A stretch of DNA of 46,011 bases from Bacteroidales bacterium (GTDB taxonomy: Bacteria > Bacteroidota > Bacteroidia > Bacteroidales > ML635J-15). Positions 32,435 through 40,638 of this stretch are shown here, one piece after another; the first letter of the stretch is position 1, and every line of letters begins with the position of its first letter. The stretch is taken from positions 1 through 46,011 of the forward strand of contig JAQVOR010000009.1 in the NCBI GenBank assembly GCA_028702535.1, written 5' to 3'. Position numbers and translations under genes: made by a program. Below the pieces are notes generated by a model. The model saw only the letters and a program-made list of their open reading frames with translations. It did no database searches and was not told the DNA's origin.

Positions 32435-33299
32435 AAGTAAATTAAAAGACCCACGATGTGTCGATTGTTTTAGACGCTCATATTTTAGACTTTTTAAGAA
32501 ATATAAAGTATCTGAAATACTTCAGACTAATTTTCTTAAACGGTTTGATGAGATTATAAAAGATGCCGATAAATTATCTTCACCAGAAATTCAACGAGAG
32601 CTTACTAAGGAATTTCGGAATTTAATAGGAGTCGAGGATCCTTTCTTGGAAGAGAAAAAAGCAAGTAATGTTCAAGCATTAAAAATATTTGAACGTTGGG
32701 AACCTGTTGTTTTTGAAGAAGTCGATTCTTTTAAAACAACTTTACGACTTGCAATAGCAGGAAATATAATGGACTATGGTGCTGCCGATCATTTCGACAT
32801 CGATTCTGTAATCATAAAAGTCTTACACGCCGACTTCGCAATTGATCATTCGTGTTTATTAAAAGAAAAAATTGAAGAAGCCAAAAATATCTTATATCTT
32901 GGAGATAATGCTGGAGAAATTGTATTCGACCGACTTTTTATCAAATCAAATATGTCGGATAAAGTTACTTATGTAGTTAAAGGTGGACCTGTGTTAAATG
33001 ATGTTACTTTACGTGATGCTGATGAAGTTAAAATGAGGCGAAATGCAGATGTAATTACTAACGGTTATGATGCTCCTTCGACTGTATTAGAAAAATGTAG
33101 TCCTGAGTTTATCGAGCATTATAATAAAGCAGATCTTATTATTTCAAAAGGACAAGGCAATCTTGAAGGTTTAATAAATGAAAAGGATCCTAGGATATTT
33201 TTTCTGCTTATGGTTAAATGTGATGTGATTGCTGAATTATTAGGGGTAGAAAAAGAAAGTTTTGTAGTTTATAATGGAGGAATTGATATTGAAAAATAA
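32403..33299 (+). CDS. DUF89-family metal-dependent phosphatase-like protein
   Basis: 298 residues (start at 32403, or 32409). The bacterial/archaeal DUF89/ARMT1 fold is recognised from CVDCFRRSYFR at the N-terminus (Cys pair), YLGDNAGEIVFDRLFI (~165) with the conserved D-N-A-G-E, YVVKGGPVLNDVT, and DLIISKGQGNLEGL (~250). Characterised relatives are metal-dependent damage-control phosphatases on phospho-metabolites. The N-terminus overlaps the preceding gene's His tail by 32 bases and its end overlaps the next gene, so translation is coupled. Confidence 0.82.
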   Translation: MDMNTVTANTKSKLKDPRCVDCFRRSYFRLFKKYKVSEILQTNFLKRFDEIIKDADKLSSPEIQRELTKEFRNLIGVEDPFLEEKKASNVQALKIFERWEPVVFEEVDSFKTTLRLAIAGNIMDYGAADHFDIDSVIIKVLHADFAIDHSCLLKEKIEEAKNILYLGDNAGEIVFDRLFIKSNMSDKVTYVVKGGPVLNDVTLRDADEVKMRRNADVITNGYDAPSTVLEKCSPEFIEHYNKADLIISKGQGNLEGLINEKDPRIFFLLMVKCDVIAELLGVEKESFVVYNGGIDIEK

Positions 33300-34173
33300 A
33301 AATATTAAAATAGCTATCGCAAGCGGTAAAGGCGGAACCGGAAAAACATTATTATCAACTTCGCTATTTAGTGTACTTAAAAATAAGTATGATAATCTTA
33401 CTCTTGTTGACTGTGATGCAGAAGAACCCAATTCGGGCATATTCTTAAATAAGGAACTCATAAGTACTGATATTGTTACTCAGAGAGTTCCAGAAATTGA
33501 CGTAAATAAATGTACATTTTGTAGCAAATGCCACGATTATTGTGCGTATAATGCAATTTTCATTCTCCCGCCATACAAAATAATTAGAGTTATTAATGAA
33601 TTATGTCATGGTTGTGGAGCATGCACAGTTGCTTGTGAATTTGGTGCATTAACCGAAAAGGATTTTGAGCAAGGAGTTGTCTCGGAATACAAAATAAAAG
33701 ATACACAAAGCAGATTTATTGAATCACGAATGAAAGTTGGAGTAATGTCTCCAGTTGATGTGATAAAAGCAGGATTAAAAAAAGCTGGTTATAATGGAAT
33801 TGTAATTTTTGATGCCCCTCCAGGTACCTCCTGCCCTTTTATTCATACAGTTATGTTAGTCGATTTTGTTGTGCTTATAACCGAACCAACTCCTTTTGGA
33901 TTAAGCGATCTTAAACAATCTGTTGAAACACTAAAAACCATGAATAAGAATTATGGAGTAGTCATTAACAGAGCAGGTTTGGGAAATGATGATGTGTACG
34001 ATTATCTCACCGAAAACAATATTCCACTTCTTATGGAAATACCATTCGACAGAGAAATAGCAAACCATTACTCAAAGGCAGAAATCGCATCAGAATATAT
34101 GCCCGATTTTAGTGATAAATTATCCAATATGTTTGAAACAATAATAAAAGAATATGGAAATAGCAGTAATTAG
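33274..34173 (+). CDS. MinD/ParA-type ATPase with inserted 2x[4Fe-4S] ferredoxin (first of a pair)
   Basis: 299 residues. Deviant Walker A GKGGTGKT (~18-25), with the lysine signature of the SIMIBI class. The inserted ferredoxin (~68-118) has CTFCSKCHDYC and CHGCGACTVAC motifs. APPGTSCP (Walker B region) and TEPTPFG follow. Family members sit beside NifX-like proteins and are supposed to load or transfer metal clusters at the cost of ATP. A TTG at 33289, eight bases after a GGAGG, is an alternative start (MKNKNIKIAIASGKGG). Overlaps both neighbours (26 and 20 bases). Confidence 0.86.
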   Translation: MEELILKNKNIKIAIASGKGGTGKTLLSTSLFSVLKNKYDNLTLVDCDAEEPNSGIFLNKELISTDIVTQRVPEIDVNKCTFCSKCHDYCAYNAIFILPPYKIIRVINELCHGCGACTVACEFGALTEKDFEQGVVSEYKIKDTQSRFIESRMKVGVMSPVDVIKAGLKKAGYNGIVIFDAPPGTSCPFIHTVMLVDFVVLITEPTPFGLSDLKQSVETLKTMNKNYGVVINRAGLGNDDVYDYLTENNIPLLMEIPFDREIANHYSKAEIASEYMPDFSDKLSNMFETIIKEYGNSSN

Positions 34174-35023
34174 TGGAAAAGGTGGTACCGGAAAAAGTGT
34201 TGTTAGTTCAGCATTTGCAAGCATGTTTCCAAATACCATGCTGGTAGATTGTGATGTAGATGCTGCAAACTTACATTTACTTTTTAATCCAGAAATAGAA
34301 CACGAAGAAGTATTTATTGGTGCAGAAAGTGCTGTAATTGATTATGATAAATGTACAAATTGTGGATTATGTGCAGAATATTGTCGCTTTGATGCAATAT
34401 CTTTTGTTGATGAGATAATTACAATTAATGAAGTATTTTGTGATGGCTGTAGATTATGCACAAGAATATGTCCAGAAGTGGCAATTAAAATGGTCGAAAA
34501 CGATAAAAGTCGATTATATTCAGGCAATTATCGTTATGGTAAAATGGTTTATGGAATACTTGGTCCAGGTGAAGAAAACTCTGGCAGATTGGTGAACCTC
34601 GTTCGAGATAAAGCCAAAAATATTGCCGAAAAAGAGGGTATTAACACAATTATAATTGATGGACCTCCTGGAATAGGTTGTCCAGTAGTATCAACAGTTA
34701 CTGGAGTTGACCACGTTGTTATTGTCGCAGAACCTACTATGTCGGGAATTCATGATTTAGAAAGAACTTTGGAACTTACAAAAGGCTTTAATCTAAAAAC
34801 ATGGGTAATTATCAATAAGTTTGATATTAATACTAATATGGCAAATAAGATTGTAGACTATTGCAAAACCTTGAATATCGAATTATTAGCTAAAATACCT
34901 TTTGATGCTGATATTGTTAAAGCAATGGTAAATTGCAAAACAATACCCGAATATTTAAAAGATTCTGATATACATATTGATTTATTAAATGCACTAAATA
35001 AATTAAAAAATCATGCCAAATAA
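34154..35023 (+). CDS. MinD/ParA-type ATPase with inserted 2x[4Fe-4S] ferredoxin (second of a pair)
   Basis: 289 residues, sister to the preceding protein. MEIAVISGKGGTGKSVVSSA carries the Walker A; DCDVDAANLHLLF follows. The ferredoxin insertion has CTNCGLCAEYC and CDGCRLCTRIC motifs. GPPGIGCPVVS and AEPTMSG complete the nucleotide site. Two paralogous P-loop/ferredoxin proteins encoded with 20 bases of overlap suggest an obligate heterodimer. The pair is known in many anaerobes, but its client is not established. Confidence 0.86.
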   Translation: MEIAVISGKGGTGKSVVSSAFASMFPNTMLVDCDVDAANLHLLFNPEIEHEEVFIGAESAVIDYDKCTNCGLCAEYCRFDAISFVDEIITINEVFCDGCRLCTRICPEVAIKMVENDKSRLYSGNYRYGKMVYGILGPGEENSGRLVNLVRDKAKNIAEKEGINTIIIDGPPGIGCPVVSTVTGVDHVVIVAEPTMSGIHDLERTLELTKGFNLKTWVIINKFDINTNMANKIVDYCKTLNIELLAKIPFDADIVKAMVNCKTIPEYLKDSDIHIDLLNALNKLKNHAK

Positions 35024-35534
35024 TAAAGGAATGGTTCATTTTTATACTGGTAACGGCAAAGGTAAAACTACTGCTGCTCTCGGATTGGCTTTAAGATCTG
35101 CTGGATTAAATAAGCGTATCTTTATTGCTCAATTTGTCAAAGGAATGCACTATGCAGAGCTAAACTCAATTAAAAAACATGAGAGCATAAAATTAAAACA
35201 ATTTGGTAGAGATTGCTTTATAGAAAATGAGCCTGTTGAGGAAGATATACTTGCTGCAAAACAAGGATTTGAAGAAGTAAAGAAAATAACAACATCTAAC
35301 GAATATGATTTAGTGATTCTTGATGAAATATTTATAGCAATGCATTACAATCTCATTTCTCAAGATGAAGTCGTTGAACTTATCAAATCAAAAAATCAAA
35401 ATCTTGAATTAGTGCTTACAGGACGAAACGCTCCCGAGAGTTTATATGAATATGCTGATTTGATTACTGAGATGAAAGAAATTAAGCATTATTATAATGA
35501 AGGCATTGAGGCCAGACCAGGAATTGAATACTAA
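35013..35534 (+). CDS. cobO: CobO/BtuR-like ATP:corrinoid adenosyltransferase
   Basis: 173 residues. P-loop GNGKGKTTAALGLALRSAG (residues 14-32), FVKGMHYAEL, and LVILDEIFIAMHYNL as Walker B with the conserved D-E. LVLTGRNAPESLYEYADLITEM and the C-terminal G-I-E-ARPGIEY are the usual end of the family. The reaction of the family is adenosylation of cob(I)alamin or its precursors. Overlaps the preceding ATPase gene by 11 bases. No other cobalamin genes are in the window, so a role in the metal cluster here, or a general corrinoid role, both remain possible. Confidence 0.88.
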   Translation: MPNNKGMVHFYTGNGKGKTTAALGLALRSAGLNKRIFIAQFVKGMHYAELNSIKKHESIKLKQFGRDCFIENEPVEEDILAAKQGFEEVKKITTSNEYDLVILDEIFIAMHYNLISQDEVVELIKSKNQNLELVLTGRNAPESLYEYADLITEMKEIKHYYNEGIEARPGIEY

Positions 35535-35588
35535 ATTTAAAAGAAAAAGAATTACATCACAAAATAATTAATTATTAATATTAAAATT

Positions 35589-36383
35589 ATGGGATTATTT
35601 GATAAAATTAATTTACCAGCAGTAAAAAATGTAATTGTTATTGCATCAGGTAAAGGTGGAGTGGGCAAATCAACAGTATCGGTAAACCTTGCTATTTCAT
35701 TAGCTCGCAACGGATACAAAGTAGGATTAGTGGATGCTGATATTTATGGACCGTCAATTCCTAAAATGTTTGGTATCGAAGACCAAAAACCTAAATTAGA
35801 GGTTATTGATGAGAAAGAATACATGACACCCATAGAAAAATATGGTGTAAAAATTATGTCAATTGGATTTTTTGTCGAACCTGCACAAGGATTAATTTGG
35901 AGAGGACCTAAAGCAGCCGGAGCTATAACTCAATTATTTGAAAATACAGTTTGGGGCGAGATTGATTATTTATTAGTTGATTTTCCTCCAGGAACTGGTG
36001 ATATCCAATTAACAACAATTCAAAAAGTACCTTTAGCAGGTGCAATTATCGTTACAACTCCACAACAAGTTGCTGTGAATGATGCTCGTAAAGCTACATC
36101 AATGTTCCAAAATCCGGATTTAAAAGTGCCAATTCTTGGAATTATTGAAAATATGAGCTGGTTTACTCCTGAGAAACATCCAGACGAAAAATATTTTATT
36201 TTTGGTCAAGGTGGTGGACAAATACTCGCCGATGAATACAAAACTGAGTTACTTGGTCAAGTTCCGTTGGTTGCCGAAGTAGGTGCAGCAGCCGAATTAG
36301 GTAAAAGTGTTTTTAATCAAGCAAATAAAATTCCAATGGAGGCTTTTGAACAAATTGCCAAAGTAATATTGGAAAAAGTATAA
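35589..36383 (+). CDS. Short Mrp/NBP35-type iron-sulfur carrier ATPase
   Basis: 264 residues. Walker A SGKGGVGKSTVSVNLA (~20-35), DADIYGPSIPKMFG, WRGPKA and DFPPGTGD are diagnostic of Mrp/ApbC. Compared with the housekeeping Mrp (about 350-370 residues), it lacks the N-terminal MIP18/DUF59 domain. The CPxC cluster motif that normally follows ENMSWF is also missing: the sequence here runs ENMSWFTPEKHPDEKY. It may therefore not bind a [4Fe-4S] cluster by the standard CxxC. Last gene of the cluster, 54 bases after cobO. Confidence 0.86.
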   Translation: MGLFDKINLPAVKNVIVIASGKGGVGKSTVSVNLAISLARNGYKVGLVDADIYGPSIPKMFGIEDQKPKLEVIDEKEYMTPIEKYGVKIMSIGFFVEPAQGLIWRGPKAAGAITQLFENTVWGEIDYLLVDFPPGTGDIQLTTIQKVPLAGAIIVTTPQQVAVNDARKATSMFQNPDLKVPILGIIENMSWFTPEKHPDEKYFIFGQGGGQILADEYKTELLGQVPLVAEVGAAAELGKSVFNQANKIPMEAFEQIAKVILEKV

Positions 36384-36580
36384 TCTTTGAAATCAATAGG
36401 TTTTTGAAGATGTAGATAATACCAATATAATCACAAAACACCGCATATAAATTGATTGTTTTGCGTATCTGCTTCGTTAAAAAATATTGATGTAACTATC
36501 ACTATGTCAAGATTTTTTGCCTTGCATAAACACAAAACAATAAGAATATCCAATACGGTATTTTGCAATTAAATTGGTAT

Positions 36581-36611
36581 AACAACACCTCAGGGATGGG
36601 GTGTTGTTTTT
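36581..36611 (+). terminator. Terminator after the Mrp gene
   Basis: Stem AACAACACC (36581-36589) / GGTGTTGTT (36599-36607) with 9-base loop, followed by TTTTTG. It lies ~200 bases after the mrp stop. The intervening 36384-36580 holds no gene I can support. Confidence 0.7.
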
Positions 36612-36699
36612 GTTTATGCACTTTATATATACTGTTAATTTGGAGGAGGTTTGGGTTATGTTAAAAAAATGATATCCATCTAAAAATAAAAGACTGAAA

Positions 36700-36970
36700 A
36701 AAAGTTTGTATTTTACTACCAAAACAGGTAAAGTTGATTAAGTCGTTTTTTTGGTAAAATGCGATTTGTAGAGGTGTAAATACTTGTTTTGCACAACATA
36801 TTCACAAATATTTCATTATTTTACTGCAAATTGTTTTTTTATTCAAATTGTAATTAGTATTTTTATAAGAAATATATAAATGGGCACTATCGGTAAATAT
36901 ATTTGTTGTAATTTTATACATATAGGGAGTTATTATATGGGGTTAGTGTACATGTATTACCGTTAGGTGC
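36700..36970 (+). repeat. Long dispersed repeat, copy A (3' part only)
   Basis: Aligns with copies B (from ~40240) and C (from ~45515) over ~270 bases. Landmarks are TTACTACCAAAACAGG, TAAAATGCGATTTGTAGAGG, AAATACTTGTTTTGCACAAC, AAATTGTAATTAGTATTTTTA and, at the end, TTAGTGTACATGTATTACCG then TTAGGTGCAAC. Similarity by eye is ~80%. Copy A lacks the ~185-base structured 5' segment of B and C. It ends ~55 bases before the DUF262 gene. Confidence 0.8.
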
Positions 36971-37028
36971 AACCCGTGAGGACAAAAAAACTCCACAGAA
37001 TCTCAATTATGATTAAATATAACTATAT

Positions 37029-39230
37029 ATGAAAACAGAAAGTCATTCAATCAACGATGTTTTAGCAAAAAATGCAACATCATTTTTTATTCCACCATTC
37101 CAAAGAGCCTATGCTTGGGGGAAACCAGAAATCGTGAGATATTTTAGCGATATTTCAAGGATTATTGAATCAGAATTAGATAAGAAACAGCACGACAAAT
37201 TAGAACACTTTTTTGGGACAATTGTGATTAAGGAGGAGAAAGCAGGTTTTGCTAATAAATCTGTTGTTGTTGATGGTCAACAAAGACTTACAACAACCCT
37301 AATTTTCTTAATTGCATTACGTGATTCCGAAACAGATTTAATCAAACAAGATTTTATTACACAAAACTATCTCACAAATAATTCATCCTCTTTTCAGGAC
37401 AAAATAAAACTTAAACAAGTAACAAAAGATTGGGATTCTTACAGAGCATTAGTAAATAAAACAGAGCTTAATACTGGTGTTATTAGCAATGCTTATGATT
37501 TACTAAAAAAACTCATAAATGAAAAGAAAAGGCTAAATCCAGAAATAGATTTTAAACATTTCATTATTGCTATCCAAAGAATGAATGTCGCAGTAATTTT
37601 CTTGGATGAAAGACCTTTTAAAGGAGAGGACCCTCAAATAATTTTCGAGACATTAAATTCATTAGGTAAACCTCTAACTCTATCTGACCTTGTAAGGAAT
37701 TTTGTCTTACTAAATATGGATAGTAAAAAACAATCAGATATATATGAAAAAATATGGCATCCAAAAATTGAAGTGATACTTAATGATAATACCTCAAAAT
37801 TTTTCCGTGACTATTTACAATACAAAACAGCAAGTTCATTAAAAGTAGTTAGTGATAACAACACAAAAAAACTATATCAGCAGTTTAAAGATTTTGTAGA
37901 AGATAATTTTGAAAACCACAATGATTTTATTAACGACATCGTACGTTTTGTGAAATGTTATAAATGGATTATTACTGAAATTGTTCATGATTCCATTTCT
38001 CTCGATAATGCTAATGACAGAGAAATCAAAGAACTTCTTAGAAACATCTTTCACGATATCAAGGCGGAAGCTTTTAAGCCATTTGTTTTAGGTTTACTGG
38101 AATACCACCAATACACTATTAACAGTGTAAGACTAAGTGATGAAATCCTGATTTCTACCTTGTCAACAATTAAAACCTATCTGATTAGACGAAGAATTTT
38201 GGGATTAACTCAGGGAGAAAACAAAAACATAGTCACATTAAGCAAAAAAACAGAAGGTTTAGTAAAGGGTAATATTTCAATGCTGGAATTATTGACTAAT
38301 ATGTTTTATAGGCTTAGGTTACCAAACGACAATGAAATGAAAACAGCCCTTGCTTCAATGAACTTTTATGAAGAATTAAAACAATACTCGAAATTAATTT
38401 TAGGTAAAATTGAAGAACACAATACTAAGGTCGCTGTAGATTTTAGAAATCCTAAAATTACTATCGAACATATAATGCCGCAAAAATTAGATAAAAGTTG
38501 GAAAATAGAATTGGGCGAGAGTTATGATGTAATCCACAAAAATTATTTACACAACATTGGCAATTTAATACTTACGGAATTTAATAGTGAAATTGGCAAC
38601 AAATCATTTGAAATTAAGAAAAAGAAGTTAGAAACCTCCTCACTTAATTACAGATTAGACATTATTAGTAAAAGTTCCTGGAATCAGCAAAGCATAGAGA
38701 AGCATCAAACAAATATGATTAATTGGTTTCTTGAAACCTTCCCATTACCTGAAGAAAACAAACAAAAGTTAAATTGGAATACTCAAACAATTGAGAATAC
38801 TTCATTTTCACCTTTAGATTCAGATGCAGGAGAAATGGCTGAAGGGAATAAGCCATTTGAACTACAAATCTTCGAAGATGTTATAAAAGTAAATTCTTGG
38901 CAGGATGTTTTCATAAAGTTTTTAAAATATATAAAAGAAAATCCAAATTTTGATTTTGAGTTTATACTTGATAACCAAACAGAATTGTTTAGGCGTGAAG
39001 AAACGGTAATAAAGTGGAAACGTTTAAGAGATTTAATTGATTCTAATATTGATTTATCAAGTCGTTATAAAGCATTTGATGGGAAAGTATGGGATAGAGT
39101 GAAAAATTTAAATGACGACTTACTTTTTATCCACATAAATATTTCTGCATCTAACTGCATTACAAGAATTGGGAGCATAATGGAAAAATTCTTTATGCCA
39201 GAAAACTCAGTGCAAATAAAGTTAAAATAA
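37029..39230 (+). CDS. GmrSD-like DUF262/DUF1524 defence protein
   Basis: 733 residues. The N-terminal DUF262 (GmrS-like) domain has PPFQRAYAW (~21-29) and the ParB-like nucleotide motif VDGQQRLTTT (~81-90), then DLVRNFVLLNMDSKK. A helical middle follows. The DUF1524 (GmrD-like, HNH-type) domain has ITIEHIMPQ (~476-484) and YLHNIGNLILTEFNSEIGNKSF, which carry the catalytic His and Asn. This architecture is the single-chain type IV restriction enzyme that attacks modified phage DNA. Residues ~590-733 form an extra C-terminal domain I do not recognise. Sits alone between repeat copy A and a boundary-like element. Confidence 0.85.
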   Translation: MKTESHSINDVLAKNATSFFIPPFQRAYAWGKPEIVRYFSDISRIIESELDKKQHDKLEHFFGTIVIKEEKAGFANKSVVVDGQQRLTTTLIFLIALRDSETDLIKQDFITQNYLTNNSSSFQDKIKLKQVTKDWDSYRALVNKTELNTGVISNAYDLLKKLINEKKRLNPEIDFKHFIIAIQRMNVAVIFLDERPFKGEDPQIIFETLNSLGKPLTLSDLVRNFVLLNMDSKKQSDIYEKIWHPKIEVILNDNTSKFFRDYLQYKTASSLKVVSDNNTKKLYQQFKDFVEDNFENHNDFINDIVRFVKCYKWIITEIVHDSISLDNANDREIKELLRNIFHDIKAEAFKPFVLGLLEYHQYTINSVRLSDEILISTLSTIKTYLIRRRILGLTQGENKNIVTLSKKTEGLVKGNISMLELLTNMFYRLRLPNDNEMKTALASMNFYEELKQYSKLILGKIEEHNTKVAVDFRNPKITIEHIMPQKLDKSWKIELGESYDVIHKNYLHNIGNLILTEFNSEIGNKSFEIKKKKLETSSLNYRLDIISKSSWNQQSIEKHQTNMINWFLETFPLPEENKQKLNWNTQTIENTSFSPLDSDAGEMAEGNKPFELQIFEDVIKVNSWQDVFIKFLKYIKENPNFDFEFILDNQTELFRREETVIKWKRLRDLIDSNIDLSSRYKAFDGKVWDRVKNLNDDLLFIHINISASNCITRIGSIMEKFFMPENSVQIKLK

Positions 39231-39250
39231 TTAGAGAAACGAGAAAAACA

Positions 39251-39402
39251 AGGGCAGCACCTAATAGCAGGTATAAAATATAGCGGTTTTACAGGGTTTT
39301 CAAGCGTTTTTAGCTCGCATCAGGGTTTGTAGCGTGGGATGGAAATGCTGCTACGAACTCCGCTACATTTCATACCCGCAACCGTTAACACTATAAAAAC
39401 CT
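39251..39402. other. Boundary-like element with hairpin, GC-richer than the flanks
   Basis: GCAGCACCTAATAGCAGG at 39253-39270 is followed by GTAGCG (~39330) and, after GGGATGGAAATG, its complement CGCTAC (~39360) with CATTTCATACCCGC. It ends in GCAACCGTTAACAC (~39380-39393). The CCGTTA end recalls the ends of repeat copies A and C. It separates the DUF262 gene from the toxin-antitoxin pair and may be a module junction. No gene in 39231-39477. Confidence 0.4.
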
Positions 39403-39443
39403 AATTAGATTGAAAACACAAAATTAATTTGCTTGTGATGCTA

Positions 39444-39467
39444 TTTTGGTGTACTTTTACACCAAAA
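39444..39467. promoter_or_regulatory. Operator palindrome of the ParD-ParE operon
   Basis: TTTTGGTGTA (39444-39453) / TACACCAAAA (39458-39467), perfect 10-base arms around CTTT, ending 10 bases before the antitoxin ATG. It overlaps the -7-like TATTTTGG. Ribbon-helix-helix antitoxins commonly bind such a site to repress their own operon. Confidence 0.65.
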
Positions 39468-39477
39468 ATTAATAATT

Positions 39478-39717
39478 ATGATTAGACAAAGTATTTCATT
39501 TACGGAACCAAATGATAAATGGTTAAAATCTCAAGTTGAGAGTAAAGAGTATTCAAGTAAAAGCGAACTAATAAATGATTTAGTACGTCAAGCCAGAAAA
39601 CAACAACGTCAAATAGACTGGTTAAAGTCTAAACTAGAAAATGCAGAAAAAAGTGGGTTTACAAATGATAGTAAAGAACAAATATTACTAAGATCTAAGG
39701 CTTTACTAGATGAATAA
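39478..39717 (+). CDS. parD: Ribbon-helix-helix antitoxin (ParD-like)
   Basis: 79 residues. MIRQSISFTEPNDKWLKSQV, then KEYSSKSELINDLVRQARKQQ is the beta-strand plus two helices of the RHH fold as in ParD/CopG antitoxins. The C-terminal half is a charged helix that would wrap the toxin. It overlaps the toxin gene by 8 bases and has a palindromic operator upstream, the usual autoregulated order antitoxin-toxin. Confidence 0.85.
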   Translation: MIRQSISFTEPNDKWLKSQVESKEYSSKSELINDLVRQARKQQRQIDWLKSKLENAEKSGFTNDSKEQILLRSKALLDE

Positions 39718-40003
39718 ATATAGATTAAGCAATGTTGCAAAAGAAGATTTAATCAGGATTCATAATTACGGAATGAAAAAATTCGGAGAAGCACAAGCTG
39801 ACAAATATTTTGATTCGTTTTTTAAGTATTTTGATATTATAGCCGAGCATCCATTTTCATTTGAGTCTGTTGATTATATAAAACTAGGATATAGACGTTG
39901 CGTATGTGGGTCTGACAGCATTGATTACAAAGTAAATAATGAAGCTATTGATATTATGGCTATTGTTGGTAGGCAAGATTTGAATACTATTTTTGATGAT
40001 TAA
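39710..40003 (+). CDS. parE: ParE/RelE-superfamily toxin
   Basis: 97 residues. NKYRLSNVAKEDLIRIHNYG (~2-21), FGEAQADKYFDSFFKYFDIIAEHPF (in part) and the C-terminal CGSDSIDYKVNNEAIDIMAIVGRQD fit the ParE toxin fold. The final G-R-Q-D segment matches the family's usual H/R-x-x-x-D-L end. ParE toxins poison DNA gyrase. The gene follows directly on its antitoxin. Confidence 0.85.
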   Translation: MNKYRLSNVAKEDLIRIHNYGMKKFGEAQADKYFDSFFKYFDIIAEHPFSFESVDYIKLGYRRCVCGSDSIDYKVNNEAIDIMAIVGRQDLNTIFDD

Positions 40004-40029
40004 AATTACAACTGCTAATCAAATAAATG

Positions 40030-40466
40030 CCTACCAGTAAAAACTGACAGGGAGAGTCCTTCGACAAAAGTGCAGGAACCACCTCTCACAGTTCTGCTGA
40101 GTTTTTGCCGAAGTACCACCGTACACTTCAATTTACTTCGGCATCGCACAGAACAAGTCGTTTAGTGTAAACCAAGCGGTTCATATACACGACATTTTTT
40201 AGGTTTTAAGAATAACAAAAGCATATTGTTTTACTACAAAAACAAGTAAAATTGATAAAGGAGTTTTTGGGTAAAATGCGATTTATAGAGGTTTAAATAC
40301 TTGTTTAGCACAACATGTTTACAAATATCTTATTATTTTATTGCAAATTGATTTTTATTTCAAATTGTATTTAGTATTTTTACAGGGAATATATGTGTTA
40401 TAATTTCATATTTATAAGGAGTTTTGGGAATATTGTGGGGGTTAGTGTACATGTATTAACGTTAGC
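40030..40466 (+). repeat. Long dispersed repeat, copy B
   Basis: About 437 bases, matching copy C (45306-45725) from CCTACCAGTAAAAACTG to the end motif (here TATTAACGTTAGCG). The first ~180 bases differ at only two positions (40079 C/T and 40117 C/T). The remainder is ~85% alike with small gaps, and matches copy A too. The copy lies between the ParE gene and the second restriction-modification module. Confidence 0.85.
40031..40200 (+). ncRNA. Candidate structured RNA inside repeat copy B
   Basis: Helices visible by eye are CAGT/ACTG (40035-40038/40043-40046), GAGAG+TCCT / AGGA+CTCTC (40052-40060/40074-40087), GTTCTG/CAGAAC (40091-40096/40149-40154) enclosing TGCCGAAGTA/TACTTCGGCA (40106-40115/40134-40143), and GTCGT/ACGAC (40157-40161/40189-40193) followed by ATTTTTT. 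The two differences from copy C both fall in predicted loops. The conserved block ends just at the T-tract. No coding frame explains the conservation. RNA nature is inferred; the strand is chosen from the T-tract. Confidence 0.35.
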
Positions 40467-40638
40467 GTTCAGTGGAAGACAAAACAAACGACAGATTGAC
40501 AATGGAATTTTTGCTGCATAAAGAAAAGAAAAAAGGACTCACGCACATTCAGGCACATTCGGTTTTTGCCGACACACAACCCAACTCTGAAAAACCAAAA
40601 GAGCCTTCATTTTCCTAACGCACTAAATAAATAAATAA
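40467..40638. other. Non-coding stretch upstream of the second XRE gene
   Basis: No gene. Contains CGTTAG just at the end of copy B and CTAACG at ~40617-40622, a 6-base inverted pair, the second as CCTAACGCAC. GC is higher than in the neighbouring genes. Possibly a second junction. Confidence 0.3.

Noticed and set aside
35013-35534. Assigning the CobO-like gene to cobalamin biosynthesis
   Set aside because: No other cob/cbi genes and no cobalamin riboswitch are present; overlap with the MinD-type ATPase gene ties it to the metal cluster instead.
36507-36722. A 71-codon frame on the minus strand after the Mrp gene
   Set aside because: It runs through a terminator hairpin and into repeat copy A, is Cys/Tyr/Phe-rich like random AT-rich translation, and has no start context.
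40031-40200. Retron or group II intron interpretation of the structured segment
   Set aside because: No reverse transcriptase is nearby, no domain V-like hairpin or GTGYG start is visible, and copies A-C differ in extent. The segment is reported only as an unclassified structured candidate.
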